NCBI GenBank assembly: GCA_964057225.1
Contig: OZ059897.1
Location: 8,060,001-8,124,000, forward strand
DNA length: 64,000 nt
Direction of reading: 5' to 3'
DNA from: Auanema rhodensis
Lineage: Eukaryota > Nematoda > Chromadorea > Rhabditida > Rhabditidae
The notes beneath the pieces are model-generated. The model worked only from the letters and a program-made list of their open reading frames with translations. It was not told where the DNA came from and did not search any database. Positions 1-13,169 of the stretch are shown piece by piece. Position 1 is the first letter of the stretch. Each line of letters opens with the position of its first letter. The translations under genes and the position numbers were made by a program.

Positions 1-284
1 CTTGTTTTTGCTTGAGGTTTCCCTAGTTGCTACGACAGTTAACCAAAAAAAATGGCTGTTCTATTCACTTTACTGTTCTCTTCTCATTTGTTGAGCTCAT
101 ATACTTATTATTATGCCGACAATTATAGCCTTATTTTACTCATTTTCAGATTAATACTGGCTTTATTGAACTTGTGAACCATGTGGGTATCCTGAGTTCG
201 GTCATCGTTGTCATTACTTCATCTAGCCGACATATATAGTAGCAGAAAGTGGTCGACGCAAGTTCCAAGCCATCACCAAGCATC

Positions 285-3200
285 ATGTCTTCCGTCAAAG
301 TAGCTGTTCGTGTACGTCCCTTTAATCAGAGGGAAATTGCCAATGGATCTAAGTGTGTCATTGAGATGTGTGGCACCCAAACGAGTATGTTGAATTATAT
401 TTTCAGAAAAATTTCATTTCTCTCAACTAAAAGTTTGCCAGTTTCTTTTTGATTCCGTTTTCTTCTGTAACAAAACGAAAAAGAATAAAAAGAATTAAAG
501 TGAGAAGGAGAAATCATTCAAGGGTGATTAGTTTACTACGAGTTAATTCTTTTTTTCCACCATCTAGGTTTAGAAAAGTAAATCTCACAACTAATCTCAT
601 TGATTTTTGCTGACATATTGTCTTCCAATCAAACTATGAATGTCATTAATGAAAGTGCATCAGCCTAAAACTATTTGTTCAAAAACATAAAGAGATCATC
701 GTATTTATGATTCAGCTTTTTGTGTCGGTGTTTGTATCCTTAAATGGTCGATCCAAACAGCATGCATAAATTAAGTGTGCTCAAGTATGAATCATGAACA
801 GGAAGAGCATTGAAATCAACTTGGTTTCTTTAAAATTCCACGTCAACATTACTTCATTCAGTTTTTTATATATAAAATGTAATTATAGCTTATTGTATGA
901 AAGCTTTCTCGTCTTCCTTGTCAGATATGTTCACCCTTTTTTCTGTTTTCGTGTTCTGTTCCTTTATAAGGCGAAATGCATCTATGGATGGGTCTGTGTT
1001 CGCTTCAGGCTATGCTCAAATCCACATGGAACATTTATTTAGTTTTTTTCGTGTTCATATAGAAGCAGAATACGACAAGGACGTAGCGAGCAATTCTTTT
1101 TTTTGTCGACTCTTTATAGCAGCTTACGTCATTCGTTTCGTCCATTTTGCTGACATCACATACATAATTAAAAGCAGACAAAGCACATGAAAAACAGACT
1201 CACCGAAAGGATGGAAAGAAACCGTCTTTTGATGTTTCGATCTGTTCCTCTTTTTTTTATCCGAGAGACACAATTTTAGCAGCTTCGAATTGAGCCTTTC
1301 ACTACATCTTTCTTATTAGATTAGATAATAAAATATAGGAGAGCTTGCAAAGAAATAAAAAACAAGTTTGAAGAAAAGATTAAAGAAAAAGAAGTTAGCC
1401 AATGAATTTATTCTTTCATAAAGACAATGAGAAGCATCAAAATTCTTTTTATCAATGCATTAGTAAGAATCTTATGCCACTAGCTTCATCATTCTTCTCC
1501 GTTCACAGGAATTTTAAATAAGAATTTAGCAAATTCTTACATTCCCACAGATCTGATACTTTTGCATGTTTGTTTTTGAATTAGCCGATTAAGTACATTA
1601 AGCAAAACAACGTGGTGCATGACGCGGTATGTTAATGAACTAAAGTGCATATTTGTCTGATATTTTGATTTTAACATATCGTATGACGAAGAGATGGTTG
1701 CTCTCGAAAATCTTTTCTTTCAATAATATTTTAAATAAATTCAATTTATTTATATTTTTCTTTCAGTCATCAAGGGTAATACACCGGATAAGTTTCATAA
1801 TTTCAATTTTGACCACTCTTATTGGTCAAGTGACAAGAATGATTCCCATTTTGCTACTCAAAAGCAAGTCTATGATGACTTGGGAGTGGAAATGTTGGAA
1901 CATTCTTTTGAAGGGTAAGAATTCGTTCTACTGAAATGCTTTCAAGTTTTCTTTATAGGTATAATGTATGTATATTCGCTTATGGACAAACCGGTGCAGG
2001 AAAATCTTACACAATGATGGGAAAAGTCAATGATGAGCAAGATTGTGGTATCATTCCTAGATTATGCCATGATCTTTTCTCTAGGTTCAACTAAATATTT
2101 AATTTTTACTTTACGTTTTACTTTTTATAGAATAGAGAATAGTCAAGATAGTTCAACTCAATATTCAGTTGAAGTTTCATATATGGAAATTTATTGTGAG
2201 CGTGTGAAAGATCTGCTTAATCCTGCTAAAGAAAATGCTCAAGGTTTGATATAAGCTTATCGTATTATTTAACACTTGAGTTCAGGGCTACGCGTTCGTG
2301 AGCATCCTGTTCTTGGACCTTACGTCGAAGATTTAACGAAGTTAGCTGTTAGCTCATATAATGATATTTTTAATCTAATGGAAGAAGGAAACAAAGCTAG
2401 GTATTATTTTGCGAATGTATTGTAGACTACATTGTATAAGTTAACTTTGTAGAACCGTAGCAGCAACTAACATGAATTCCACATCATCTCGTTCTCATGC
2501 TGTTTTCACAATTGTATTGACTCAGAGAAAATCGAGCCCAGATAGTGACCAGCAAACCGAGAAGGTATAGTATCAGCAATGCCTCCTACTTATTATCATT
2601 TTTGGTTAAGGTTTCGAAAATATCTCTTGTTGATTTGGCCGGTAGTGAGCGAGCTAATTCAACAGGAGCTGAAGGACAGCGTTTGAAAGAAGGAGCTAAC
2701 ATCAATAAGAGTTTGACAACTCTTGGATTGGTTATTAGCAAATTAGCCGAAGAGGTGAGCTTTATAACATGAATATGTGAAGATTCAAAAGGGAAAAGAA
2801 ATATTCATTCGATATGTTGATATTAATCCATAATTAATCTAAGCGAGTACACGGAAAATAGCTAATAAAACTTTCAGTGCGTTGCAGATGAAGTAGTAAG
2901 TTGTGGTTTATTTTGTATGATAACACTTGATTTGGGTGTGTTGAGTGATTTCCTAACACTGCTATATACATACGGTATACTGTTCATTCAGTACCGTAAT
3001 TACGTTGAGGCTGTATTGAATTTATGATTTTATAATATGTTATATAACTTGTGGATTTGAATCAAAAATGCTTCTCTCTGTTGAGCACGGCTCTATTAAC
3101 AAAATAGTCATATGGACCACGTTTTCTATCTCATTTGTGTTCTTTTCTTTAAGGCATCACGAAAAGGAGTTCAAAAGAAAACTTTGAATAAAGGAGGTCG

Positions 3201-6200
3201 AATTCCTTATCGAGATTCCGTACTAACATGGCTGTTACGTGAGAATCTCGGAGGTAATTCTAAAACTGCCATGATTGCTGCGTTGTCTCCAGCAGACATT
3301 AACTTCGATGAAACACTCAGCACATTAAGGTACATCCAGCACTATATCCTACGTGATTCATGCTATATTTGTTTCAGATACGCCGATAGGGCTAAACAAA
3401 TTGTTTGCCAAGCTATCATCAATGAAGATCCAAATCAGAAAACTATTCGTGTTCTTAAAGAAGAAGTAGCAATGCTTCGAGGAATTCTCGAAGATAAGGG
3501 AATTAACTGCGATGATATGGTTACATCTGCCGGAAAACCTAAACAAGTTTATTCGGCGAAAGATAATGAAACTTTGGATAAACTTAAAGTAATAAATACA
3601 TATTGAAAAGTCATTTTATATTATATATTTAGGCTTACGAAAAATTAATGGCAGATATGGATCGCCCATGGGAAGAACGATTACGTCAAACTGAAGAAAT
3701 TCGGAAACGATTTGAAGAAGAACTGAGAGAAATGGGATTAGCAACAGCAGAAGATGGAACAACGCTAGGTGTTTTCAGCCCAAAAAAGGTTAATACTTCA
3801 TACTTGAACATATATTAATTTTCAATATTTAGTTACCTCATTTGGTTAACTTGAACGAAGATCCGTTAATGTCAGAATGCCTACTATATTATCTGAAAGA
3901 AGGTACAACAAGGTAATTTTAATATTATGTTTATATAATATATACAATTTTATTTTCTTGCAGAGTGGGTCGACCAGAAGCAGATCGTCGGCCTGATATT
4001 CTCCTTTCTGGAGAAGCTATTCTTACACATCATTGTGATTTCATTAACGAAGATGGATGTGTAAACCTTGTTCCTAAACAGGTTGGTTAAATTCATATTT
4101 TAGTCTTGTCTTAAATCCGCGGAACGTCGTGTTCTCGTGATCAGTTTATCAATTACCGTAATCCGTATTAGTATCATTGATTGAATACATGCCAAGTAGT
4201 TGTATGTTTTTTGAAAATTATCAATCAATTTATGTTTATTTATCTTTTTTTTTATTGTTTTTTTTTTCAGAAAGGAGCTTGTTATGTAAATGGTCGCCCA
4301 ATTACAGAACCTACCGTTCTTCATACAGGCTCCCGTGTTATTTTGGGCAAGCATCACGTTTTCCGGTATAATGATCCCCAAGAAGCCAGACAAAGTAGAT
4401 ACAACTTATCATCGTTAGCTGGTATATAGTTCAAATATTGATACTCTTTGCTCATTAGTGATTTCAGATGCCCCATTGGATTGGAAATACGCCCAGCAAG
4501 AACTTTTAGAGAAGCAGGGTATAGATCTAAAACAAGAAATGGAGAAGAAACTTGTTGAAATGGAGAGCACGTACCGTAGAGAAAAGGAAGAACTAGAGTT
4601 GAAAATGTTACGGCAAACCAAAGTAAATTAATTATCTTAAATATGAAATTGTCAATAATTTAAGGAATACGAGACAAGGATCGAATCTCTGCAGCGTCAA
4701 GTTGATCTTGCTCAATCCATGATCTCTTCTTGCGGATCTAATTGGGAGGGCGAACGGTTCTTAACGAGTAGCTTAATGGAATTTGGTACATAGGCTTTGT
4801 TGCAATCGGCATAATATCATGTAATTACAGCTGAAGAATGTCCGAAATGGTCCAGTGATCAGGAAAGAATTGTACGAAAAGCTGCAATTAAATGGCGTTA
4901 TCATCAATTTACATCTGTAATTTTATTAATTAATATTTCTCCCAATTGAATGTAATATCTCTAGGTTCGGGATGATCTCTGGGGAAATGCAATTTTCGTT
5001 AAAGAAGCTAACGCTATATCTGTAGAACTGAAAAAGAAAGTTCAATTTCAATTTGTTCTTCTCACTGACACAATGTACAGGTATGAATGTTGAGGTAATG
5101 AAACGTGTACAGAAATATTACTTTTAAGTCCTCTTCCCCCTGATCTATTACCTCCTGGTGAAGATCTAACACTTCGGCCATATCCAAAAACTGTGGTTGC
5201 TATCCAAGTTCAAGATCTGAAAAATGGAGCTACTCATTATTGGAGCATCGAGAAGTTGAAGTCAGTTTACATTTTCCAGTTTTCATTATAATGTATGCAA
5301 TACCTTACAATACACATGGGAGAGATCAAATAATTTGAAGGCATTCCATTCCCACTTTTCACTTGTCCCATCCACCAACGTAATATTTGCACCTGCACTT
5401 GTATTATAATATAGTTACATCTTCGATGGAAATGCAACAATGAACCAGAGATAGTGACAACGACTTAACCTTCTATCCTATTTCGTTTTGCATCTTTTAA
5501 CCTAGTGATGTCCTTCACTTCCACGCACTTTGTATTACGTAGATTCGGTTAATATTTCACACAATTGTCTTGTTTTTGGTTCTGCCAGCAAAGCTTAGAT
5601 TTCCTCTTCCTCGATTCTGTGGGTTAGCAAAGCCTATCGAGATCAGAAAATTAGAAAAGTTCACGGATTAGGGCATCTATGATTGACCGGTATGATCTAT
5701 AGATGCCGCTATGTTCAATCATTTTCAAATGTATTGTTCTCAGTATTGATGTGAATGGATTTTCTCTCAGCAACTGACTGGAACATCATACTGAATTCCC
5801 GGAAAAGCAGCGAATTAACTAAGTGCTTGCGGCATTGTGTGTGCTTTGAATAATTATATTCACTTATTACGTGCTTCCTGGCTTGAAACATCTATCTAGA
5901 GTTTTTATTTCATATTTTTCTCATCAATATGATATTATCCCTTTTTAGTAAGTATTCATTTGGCTATACCATATTTCACGAAAGTTTTTATTTTGATACA
6001 ATGAGTAGCATTATGGACACAACTTTATTTTTAAAATTTCCCTCTTTGTCTTTTCACATTTCTCCAGGATTACGGTAATTGCTGTGGGGAATTTTGATAT
6101 CTTACATGCATATGTAAATACGTTGATTCTTCTAATATGATTATTTCCTGAAGATTGTGCTTCTTCTACTCATATAGAAGAAATGTTATGTCCTATATTA

Positions 6201-9200
6201 GATTAGGAAAAGGTTTCAAAACTCATCAGTATCCTATCTCTCGGCTTTAGGCAGCGCTTAGAAGATATGCGTAGTGCGTACAATGCTGAACTATCCGTGG
6301 TCGGCACACCAGCAGAAGCTCCATACACATCAGTAGCCGACGGATGGCTGGCTGCTCTACAACTCAATCCAGCACGCCTTGTTCCAGACAGGTATTGGTT
6401 GTCCACCCTATCTCCCTCTTCTTTTGCTCTGTACTTAGCTTCTTTCTTTCAAACCTCTTCTTTCATAACTATTTGTTCTATCTCTAGTCATTTTCTTGTA
6501 GTCCTGTCAATTCGTCTTCTGTTACATCTTAGTTGACTGTCTTTCATACTTTTTATACAATGCTAATCAAGCACACAAACAAAATCTGCCCACCTTAGTC
6601 TGCAAAGCATTTTGCTTGTACTGGATTATATGTTGTCTATGCCTTAATGTTTCAGTTAGTCTTCTTGCTGTGATGAAGTCGTATTTGTCTTAGTTGTGTG
6701 GCTTGCTTAAAACCTTTTCAAACTTTCTCTTTATGTTAAGATTCTCTACTCGGATAGTCTTTGTCAAGGATCAAACTTATAATTGTTTACCTTTTTTGAT
6801 TATTTTTTAACTTTTGGTCATGTTGAATTGAATGCCTTCTGGAATTTAATGAAGAGCTATTAAGTGTTTAATAATCACAATTAAAACAAAAACAAATTGG
6901 CATGATCTTTTTGGCTGTTCTCAGAGTGTGTGTCTTAAAAAATGAGAAAAAAAGCTTCGTATTTAATGCTTCTTACCTTTAAAAACAATTTGTTCACTTT
7001 TACGTGGTGTCCTCTAGTCCATTTGAGGACCTGTTTTGTGTTAACCATCCTATCATCTCAAATATCAGTACCAATTTTATTTTGCACCTCTAATTATAGA
7101 CAAAGATTGGAATCGATGCGAGATATGTATGAAGCTGATGCTCAGTTATCACCTATCGATGATCCCATGATGGAGGCTCTGATGGGAACCGATCCTTTCT
7201 ATGACCGATTCCCATGGTTCCGAATGATAGGACGGTAGGGATCAAAGTATGAAATGATCAGGATTTTTATTTATTTCAGTGCCTTTGTTTATTTGTCTAA
7301 TCTTCTTCATAACGTTCCCTTAATCCATAAAGTCGCAGTTGTAAATGAGAAAGGAGAAGTCAAGGGATACCTTAAAGTATCTATTGAACCAATTCAAAAA
7401 GGTATGGTTTCTGAAGTTCTGAATACAAAACAGACCGGTTGCATTCTTGAAGTTGCCTTTTTAATTTAGGAGAAATTGATACACAGAAGAAAGGTACAAG
7501 GCAAACAGCAAAGCTTCACTTCCGTAAAGAGGATTTTATTAGAGCTACTAGAGGTGATACTTCAGGTTTGTGCTATCTTTATAAGACTGGATATGGACAC
7601 ATTAGTATGAAAATTGTTTTATTTACAGATGGGGCTGAAAACTTAAAGTTCCCTCCACATATGAAAGAAGAGGAAGAATTCTGTTTCCGTGTTGTTGTTC
7701 TTCAAGCGATTGATGTAGCTCCTGAATATTCGGATGTGTTTTGCCAATTCAAGTGAGATTTCTTTTCTTTTTTTCTTGTTTGATTTGCTTTTACCTTTAT
7801 TTTTAGTTTTCTACATCGTCATGACGAGGCATTCTCTACGGAGCCAATGAAGAACATGACCAAGCAACAGCTTAGCTTTAATCATACTCAAAATTTACAT
7901 ATCAAAATGAGTAAAACATTCCTTCACTACATTCATCACTTCCCCATCATTTTCGAGGTTGTTATCCTGTTTATTGTACCATATAAGAAATTTTTTTATT
8001 AGATTTTCGGTCATTTTCAATCCAAGCCTGAGGGTTTTACTTTTGAACGCCAGAATAGTGCCGTAAGGTATGATATTGTCATACAGATAATATGCTTTGA
8101 ATATGCTCTTTCAGCCGTCGATTATCCACCAAATTAACATTCCAACAGCCATCGCTTGTTATATCAACACCAGTTAAAAGCAAAAAAGCTAATGCTCCCA
8201 TTTTAAGCAAGTATGTTAAAAAGTTGAAAATTTTATATAGCATGCTCATTAATTGCAGTTCCTCCCAAGTGCGATCAAAAGTGGATGTTCTTGTTTGGTT
8301 TGAAATATGTGAATTAGGAAATAATGGAGATTATGTACCAACAATAGTGGATCATGCACAAGGACTACCAACTCATGGAATATTTTTACTTCATCAAGGT
8401 ATTCAACGACGAATTAAAATCACAATCTGTCATGAGAAGGTTAGCGTACGTTTGAGCTGTGTTGAACATGTATACATTATTTTTTTTAAGGGGGAGATCA
8501 AATGGAAAGACTGCCAGGAACTGGTTGTTGGTCGGATACGTCCTGGTCCAGAATGGAATGGAGCTGAGGATGTTGATGTTTTATCTCTTGGCTTATTCCC
8601 TGGAACATACTTGGAATTTGCTCATGATGACAGGTAAAATATAGTTACAACTTAGTTTTATTCACATTTGTACTATATTATTTATCTGAATACTCTTTCA
8701 GAACATTCTTCCAATTTGAAGCTGCCTGGGATAGTAGTTTGCATAACTCCCCTCTATTAAATAGGGTGTCTAATTACGGTGATCAGGTAATCTTTTCCAT
8801 TAAACATTCCTTCATTTTGTTTTTGAAGATTTATATGACTTTGTCTGCATATATGGAAATAGAAGGAAGTTCTCAACCAGCTGTAATTACAAAAGATATA
8901 TGCATTCTAATGTATGCCCGTGATTCAAAAATATCAGCTGCCAGCAGGTTGAGCTTAACTATTAATCTGTGTTTTATTGTACCTTATTAAGATTCTGTCG
9001 TTCTTTAATCGGTGGAATTTCAAAGTCACCCGAAATGAACAGAGTTCCAGGAGTTTATCAAATTTGCTTGAAAGATGCTACAGATACGAGTAGTCCTGGA
9101 TCGATCAGAAGGCAGCGTCGTGTTCTCGATACATCTTCTGCTTACGTACGAGGAGAAGAGAATTTAGGACAATGGAGGCCTCGAGGTGACTCATTGATTT

Positions 9201-10299
9201 TTGAGCATCAATGGGAACTAGAAAAACTGACTCGTTTACAACAAGTGGAAAGAGTTCGATTATTCTTACGATTACGTGACCGGCTCAAAGGTAAAAAGAG
9301 CTCAAGTGATATTCGAACTCCTGTATCTCCTTGCGAACCAAAAACATCTATTCCTTCAGTAATTAAGCTGAATGAACAAGAGAAGAGTAAGTGGCAATAA
9401 TACGTTCCATGAGCAAATTTTGTGGTTTTTCAGATGTAGTAAGTAGAGTTTTGCATCTTATCAAGCAACGAATTCCTATGAACAAGGATCCTCCTACTGG
9501 AAATAAAGCACAAGATCTGAGTGATGAAAGTGGTTCTAATAGCATTACGTCTCCAACTTCCGACAAGTATGTTTATTATTATTAGAAAGTAAATTATGAA
9601 TTCTAGATCACTAATCAAATCTTCCACTTCCTTTGATCAGTTGAATAGACAGAAATCTAAATCTGACCAGAATTTGCACAGCAATGATGAGATTATCGAT
9701 TCAATCGCAATGAAGAGAAGCCTTAGTGGTAGTAGGCTGAATCAGTTGCAACTGATTGTTCCGGAGGTAAAATAATATGTACCGATATTTGTTTAATGTT
9801 TATGTTTAGGTTACTGAGGAACGAGTCGGAGTTGTTGTGTCAAAGAAGGGTTACATGAATTTCCTTGAAGAAAAGACTCAAGGATGGGTGAGACGTTGGG
9901 TTGTTGTTCGTAGACCATACATCTTACTCTTCCGAGATGACAAAGATCTTGTAAGTATTGTTCTTCATTTTCTTTGATCTATTTCATTTTTGAGTTAATT
10001 TTTTAATTTTTAGGTTATTCGAGGAATTATCAACCTTGCCAATGCACGGGTAGAATACTCTGAAGATCAACAAGCAATGCTTAAAGTACCAAATACATTT
10101 TCTGTTTGTACCAACCATCGAGGTTTCCTCATGCAGATAATGCCCGGGGATGAGGTTTGTATAGAGAGATTTTCTTTAATATTTTACAATTCAGATGTAC
10201 GATTGGCTCTATGCCATCAATCCTTTATTAGCCGGGCAAATGAAAATCAAATCTGTTCATACTAACGGCTCAGCCACACTGGTAACATCTCCCAAGTAA
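285..10299 (+). CDS. unc-104: UNC-104/KIF1A-type kinesin-3 motor
   Basis: Plus-end-directed microtubule motor that carries synaptic vesicle precursors along axons. Spliced by hand from about 36 exons; start chosen at the ATG giving [17 protein letters not shown], the normal N-terminus, rather than the in-frame ATG at 249. Domains in order: motor with P-loop [13 protein letters not shown] (about 1990-2020), switch I NSTSSRSH (about 2475), switch [11 protein letters not shown] (about 2630) and [16 protein letters not shown] (about 3210); neck coiled coil; FHA domain (about 3830-4390, with [19 protein letters not shown]); coiled coil; KIF1-type domain with [15 protein letters not shown] (about 7190-7234); C-terminal PH domain (about 9840-10260, with [19 protein letters not shown]) that binds vesicle lipids. 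Most introns are about 45-50 nt; the first (385-1766) and two around 6.3 kb are long. Identity is firm; some exon edges are approximate. Confidence 0.96.
2878..2895 (+). other. unc-104: Candidate 18-nt cassette microexon of unc-104
   Basis: Inside the roughly 400-nt intron after exon LAEE lies TGCGTTGCAGATGAAGTA, flanked by a strong acceptor (ACTTTCAG) and a strong donor (GTAAGT). It encodes CVADEV, is in phase 0 on both sides and is a multiple of three, so it can be included or skipped without changing frame. It falls in the motor loop just before the [10 protein letters not shown] helix, the region of the lysine-rich loop of kinesin-3 motors. Confidence 0.55.
6251..6391 (+). other. unc-104: Frame-preserving 47-codon cassette exon of unc-104
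   Basis: Exon with acceptor TTTAG and donor AG/GTATTG, 141 nt, phase 2 on both sides, so the reading frame survives with or without it. It begins [14 protein letters not shown] and ends NPARLVPDR. The next exon (7100-7234) begins [15 protein letters not shown], so the two starts look duplicated. As I remember human KIF1A, it has only the equivalent of the downstream exon here. It is bounded by introns of 990 and 708 nt, far longer than the gene's norm. Confidence 0.75.
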
Positions 10300-10725
10300 G
10301 ACTGTCAGTTTCTGTATTTTCTTGCGCTTTAGGTAGACTAAATAGTTGCCAAATATTTATTAAGACGAACTCACTTTTTCGAGTTTTTAACCCCCTTAAG
10401 GTTGTGCACTGCTTCAACTAGTGAGTTATATTCTCCTCTATCTCACTACGCGTATTAGATAGCAATTCCTATTTTGACCCCTGTGAATGATAATTTATTT
10501 CTTTTCCTTGCGAATTTTGTGAACGGTTTCATTTAACTGATCTCCCTTCATGTATTTAGAGAATAGATGCATTTTGCTGCGTTTTCATATCTATAAATAT
10601 TTAACCCTTTATTAGTATTAAGTATAAGACGCATAATAAACATAAGACATAGGTATAAAATGACCAAAGTATAAAAATAATAAGTCAAATTAGAATGTAA
10701 TAATAGATAAAAATGATTGCGAATA
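10300..10725. other. Convergent intergenic spacer
   Basis: Holds the 3' UTRs of unc-104 (+) and the F-box-like gene (-), which meet tail to tail. AT-rich; no coding signal seen. Confidence 0.7.
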
Positions 10726-12596
10726 TTAGGGTTGGACTTCATTAAATCTGCCAAATATTGTTATAACTAGAGTAATTTCTTTATCATAACCGCGAATTAT
10801 AGCTTCAAAAGCACGATCATTATTAAGTTTGTTTATAACTACATTATGATAACCGTACAATATAAATTCAGTGCGTATTAATGATGGTAATTCTTCTGTT
10901 ATTTGTACTGGTTCAACTTGTTGGTTCTGAGAAAAATAAACTAAACATCTTAAAAAAATGATAAAATTTAAGCTCACATCTTGGAATGCCGGCTCAGGCT
11001 TTTGTATATACAGATGAAGTGATGCTTTCCTACTTCCGAACTCTTTGTTAAATACAGGTCGGAATGAAAGTATTTTTTCTTTGAACACCTTAAAGCCATA
11101 TAGCTTGTTGAAGTCAGATAAGTGGGCTTACTTCATAATTTTCAATTCCTGAGTACTCGATAGTTATGCACTCCGAACAGGTGAACCAGTTATTTAGTTT
11201 TGTCATATTATCAATAAAGTTTTCATGGGTTAGCAGTTTAGTCACTGGGTTGAAAAACAGTGATTCAAGTGAAATTCTGAAATAAATAAGCATCGAATGT
11301 AATAAAGAAATTCTTACTTTTCAGTAGCAGGTGCCCATAACACTAAAGGCCCACGGGCGATGCAGCCAACCTCAGTGGCAAATGCAAAGTCCCAGCCATA
11401 GTCTTCATCATACGATGGAACTAATTTTAGCCGTTTGACTCTTAAAATATCAAATATTCATATGTTAACCAAAGAAAATATTTTTTAAGAAGAGAATGTC
11501 GTACTGCATTAAACGAATAAGATCCCTAGCAAAGTTGAAGGGTATATGGCAGGTATTAGCGTCTAACAAAATTAGCGTATCTACTCGTCCAATATCAACA
11601 AGAAGTTCCTGAAGAAGAAAAAATTAGTTTAAAAATTTCTGAATAAAATTGCAACCGGTCACAATCAAAGAAAAAGAGAAATAAAAACCACACACGTGGT
11701 CAAAATTAGCATAACACTTACAGGTAGTACATCTATTTCTGCAACTCTTTGTTGTAATCTGGCTTCCATTGCTGACTTGCAAGATTGAACACCACATTGC
11801 ATGCTCCTGATGTTATATTAAGGAGAAAATTGTTATATATGTACTTACCTAATGTATATCGATACTTCCTGCATTTGAAATCCTTTAAATGAGTAGAAAG
11901 ATGGACCTGTCATATATTCTACTGCTTCCTGAAAATTCAAATACGAAAATAATTAAAAATTACAATTTTTACCAAATTTGGTTTCATCAGCGGACATGTT
12001 CCTTCGCAATTGCATCTTGGATACATTATTAGATGCTGGACTTCTGAATTAAATAATGAATAGAAACATGAGAACAATAAATAACATACTGGTGAATCCG
12101 CTTAAGAGTTCTAGAATACGAGGCTCAACGCATACCGGAGGAAAGTTTGAGAGATCTATTTCTCGAACAGGTACTGAAAAAGAAAGTAGCAGCTCAAGAA
12201 TTTTCAGAAAACCATCTATAGTTAACGAATAAAGCGAGTAGTTTCTATTGCCATTCTGAAAAATTGAAATGTATTTAAAAATTAAATCCATATAAAAGAA
12301 TGAGAGATTAAAAAATTACTTTATCATATCCAGATAATACGTAGAAAGTTTCTGTATCGTCAAGAATTACTGAGTACGTTTTTCTACAGAAATATTGCTC
12401 ACCAGCTCTTGCGAAAGCTCGATTAACCAACTAAGAATGGAACTGTATTACAAATAATTTGAATTTTCCAAACCATGAGTTTCAGATAATCTTGATCATT
12501 CCTATCATCCGATAAGGTTTGAGCTGCCTCAAATATATAATAGAGTACATCATCGTCCAGGCAGTCCTTGTCTTCATAATCCGCTTCTGAATTCAT
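10726..12596 (-). CDS. F-box-like / leucine-rich repeat protein
   Basis: Spliced from about 12 short exons into a protein of roughly 430 residues starting MNSEADYEDKDCLDDDVLYY. The N-terminal stretch LDDDVLYYIFEAAQTL followed by LVNRAFARAGEQYFCRK has the pattern of an F-box (Leu-x-x-hydrophobic core, then a VNR/VCR-x-W-like helix), the part that docks substrate adaptors on SKP1-cullin ubiquitin ligases. The rest has irregular leucine-rich units such as ILELLLSFSVPVREIDLSNF, and later VDTLILLDANTC followed by VKRLKLVP. No transmembrane segment. The family call rests on pattern only; I do not recognise a specific orthologue. It converges on unc-104 and diverges from far-11. Confidence 0.6.
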
Positions 12597-13169
12597 TAAT
12601 TGAGGATGGGCGGAAGCCTCAGAATATCACTAGTGATCTTATAAATTCATTATTATGTTATGATGATTGTTCTTTGCATCCCGCCTAACTGTAGATAGTT
12701 TTTGCATACAAAAACAACTGTCACTTAATTGTCAGCAAACAAAATCATGAGCATATCGGTCAATAACTACCAAAGTATAAGAAAGTATACCATATAAAGG
12801 CTACTTTTTAGTTATCTGCCTTCAGAAAATCATAAAAATATCACTTCTATAATGAATTTTGTACTTTCCGCCAATCAATTAAACGTCAATCTTCATCTAC
12901 TATCCCGCTCATGTGGTGAGCGAAACATTTGATCGGTCATGCGCCCGATTGTGAATGAGAACTGCCCCATTGCGAATTTTTGCCATTATAATTCATCGAG
13001 CTGGAACTGAAGTGAAACAATGCTTAAAGCTTAAAATTTCCAATAAATCCTTAAATCAATATATGTTTTGAAAGATCTAATGAAAATTATTCTAAATATT
13101 CTATACTTTCTATAAATATAGTAGTTATTGTTCAATGTTAAAATGCTGAAAATGTTTTAGAATTTTTCT
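12597..13169. other. Divergent intergenic region, shared promoter candidate
   Basis: About 570 nt between the start codons of the F-box-like gene (-) and far-11 (+). It should hold both promoters. No coding frame or clear motif is visible; a slightly GC-richer patch lies near 12900-13010. Confidence 0.5.

Noticed and set aside
249-284. Upstream in-frame ATG extending unc-104 by 12 residues
   Set aside because: Kinesin-3 motors start at [10 protein letters not shown] or equivalent; the extension is Ser/Pro-rich and not typical.
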